Positions 63,441-64,000 of a stretch of DNA of 64,000 nt are shown piece after piece; the first letter of the stretch is position 1; each line of letters opens with the position of its first letter. The notes under the pieces are model-generated. The model had not been told where the DNA came from and did no database searches. It was given only the letters and a program-made list of their open reading frames with translations. Both the position numbers and the translations under genes were made by a program. The stretch covers positions 738,816-802,815 of the forward strand of contig VWZX01009068.1 of assembly GCA_013399015.1 (NCBI GenBank). The letters run 5' to 3'. Source of the stretch: Galbula dea. Its lineage: Eukaryota; Chordata; Aves; Piciformes; Galbulidae.

Positions 63441-63699
63441 GGTGAATAGTGCCAGAGAGGTGGAGAAGGGGAGGCAAAATGTTCTATAATTGCTTGACTA
63501 AAGGAGCTATTAGGCCCTTTTCAGACTTTTGGCACCTAAATACAACATCTACATCACAAATATAATCACTGCAATTTACAAATGCAGTTGCCGTAGTCTG
63601 TAGCTATGGTCAGTGACAAGATACTGATGTTATCTTTGCCTGGAACCTTTTGGAGATAGTAGTGTATCCTCTGAGTGCACAGAGAGAAAACAATGGTGC
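63441..63699. other. Spacer between two CR1 fragments
   Basis: No confident assignment. It may contain decayed CR1 ORF2 sequence belonging to either neighbour. Confidence 0.4.
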
Positions 63700-64000
63700 T
63701 TCTCCATCATTTCTGAAAGGTCATGTAGAACAGGAGAGGTGCCTGAGGACTGGAGGAAAGCCAATGTCACTTCAGTCTTCAAAAAGGATGAAAAGGAAGG
63801 CCCAGGAAATTACAGGCTAGTCACCCTCACCTCCATCCCTGGAAAGGTCATGAAACAGCTCATTCTGTTGTCATCTCTAAGCATGAGGAGGAAAAGAAGG
63901 TTATTAGAAGTGGTCAGCATAGATTCACCAAGGGGAAATCATGCTTGAGCAATCCAATAGCCTTCTGCAATGGTATGGTGGTCTGGGTAGATGAGGGAAG
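63700..64000 (+). mobile_element. CR1 LINE reverse-transcriptase region, running off the window
   Basis: The plus strand encodes V-P-E-D-W-R-K-A-N-V-T, then F-K-K-D-E-K-E-G-P-G-N-Y-R and L-T-S-I-P-G-K-V-M-K-Q-L-I-L, the N-terminal part of the CR1 ORF2 reverse transcriptase. A single-base deletion near 63866-63868 shifts the frame. After it the match resumes with K-K-V-I-R-S-G-Q-H-R-F-T-K-G-K-S-C and ends at W-V-D-E-G. The DNA is close to the avian CR1 consensus as remembered, so this is younger than the neighbouring fragment. The rest of the element lies to the right of the window. Confidence 0.93.

Overview
The window looks like a gene-poor stretch of bird nuclear DNA, either intergenic or deep intronic. 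Three things point to a bird: many CR1 LINE fragments ending in the avian CR1 tail built on ATTCTATG-type octamers; at least two families of avian endogenous-retrovirus LTR; and an AT-rich single-copy background without SINEs or L1. I recognise no host protein-coding exon, rRNA, tRNA or CRISPR. The longest open frames (about 60-135 codons) are what chance allows, and those that resemble anything belong to transposable elements. All family assignments are from memory of the sequences, because no database could be searched.

Layout from left to right. 1-1313 is unique AT-rich DNA. 1314-2162 holds the most striking element: an 833-bp hAT-superfamily DNA transposon with matched terminal inverted repeats, a perfect 8-bp target-site duplication (CTCTAACC), a CpG-rich left half and a recognisable C-terminal remnant of a Buster/Charlie-type transposase. 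About 10 kb of unique DNA follows, then a 0.7-kb CR1 with ORF2 remnants (12.4-13.1 kb), smaller CR1 pieces (14.4-15.7 kb and 18.4 kb), and a solo ERV LTR at 21.6-22.3 kb. That LTR has a CR1 inserted in it and a 5-bp target duplication, and its edge was later copied in a 55-bp tandem duplication. Very old amniote LINE/SINE relics lie near 24.4, 25.6 and 42.7 kb.

Further right are an LTR stub (26.06 kb), an inverted C-rich/G-rich minisatellite (27.15-27.38 kb) abutting a CR1, a 109-bp pure-purine GAAAAA repeat (31.86 kb), two oppositely oriented CR1s joined end to end (38.3-38.6 kb), CR1s at 43.6-45.0 kb, and a long CR1 with an intact tail (49.8-50.6 kb). These are followed by a large LTR fragment with internal 39-bp repeats (52.1-52.7 kb), another LTR stub (54.4 kb), a GC-richer block with good minus-strand splice signals (61.87-62.22 kb), and two plus-strand CR1 reverse-transcriptase fragments, the second running off the right edge.

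There is no operon or pathway to describe. The window records successive insertions: ancient L2/MIR-like and CR1 relics, then younger CR1 and ERV-LTR copies, then a comparatively well-preserved hAT insertion. The hAT copy is the best candidate for something under-described, because Buster-type hAT elements are patchily distributed in vertebrates and often attributed to horizontal transfer.
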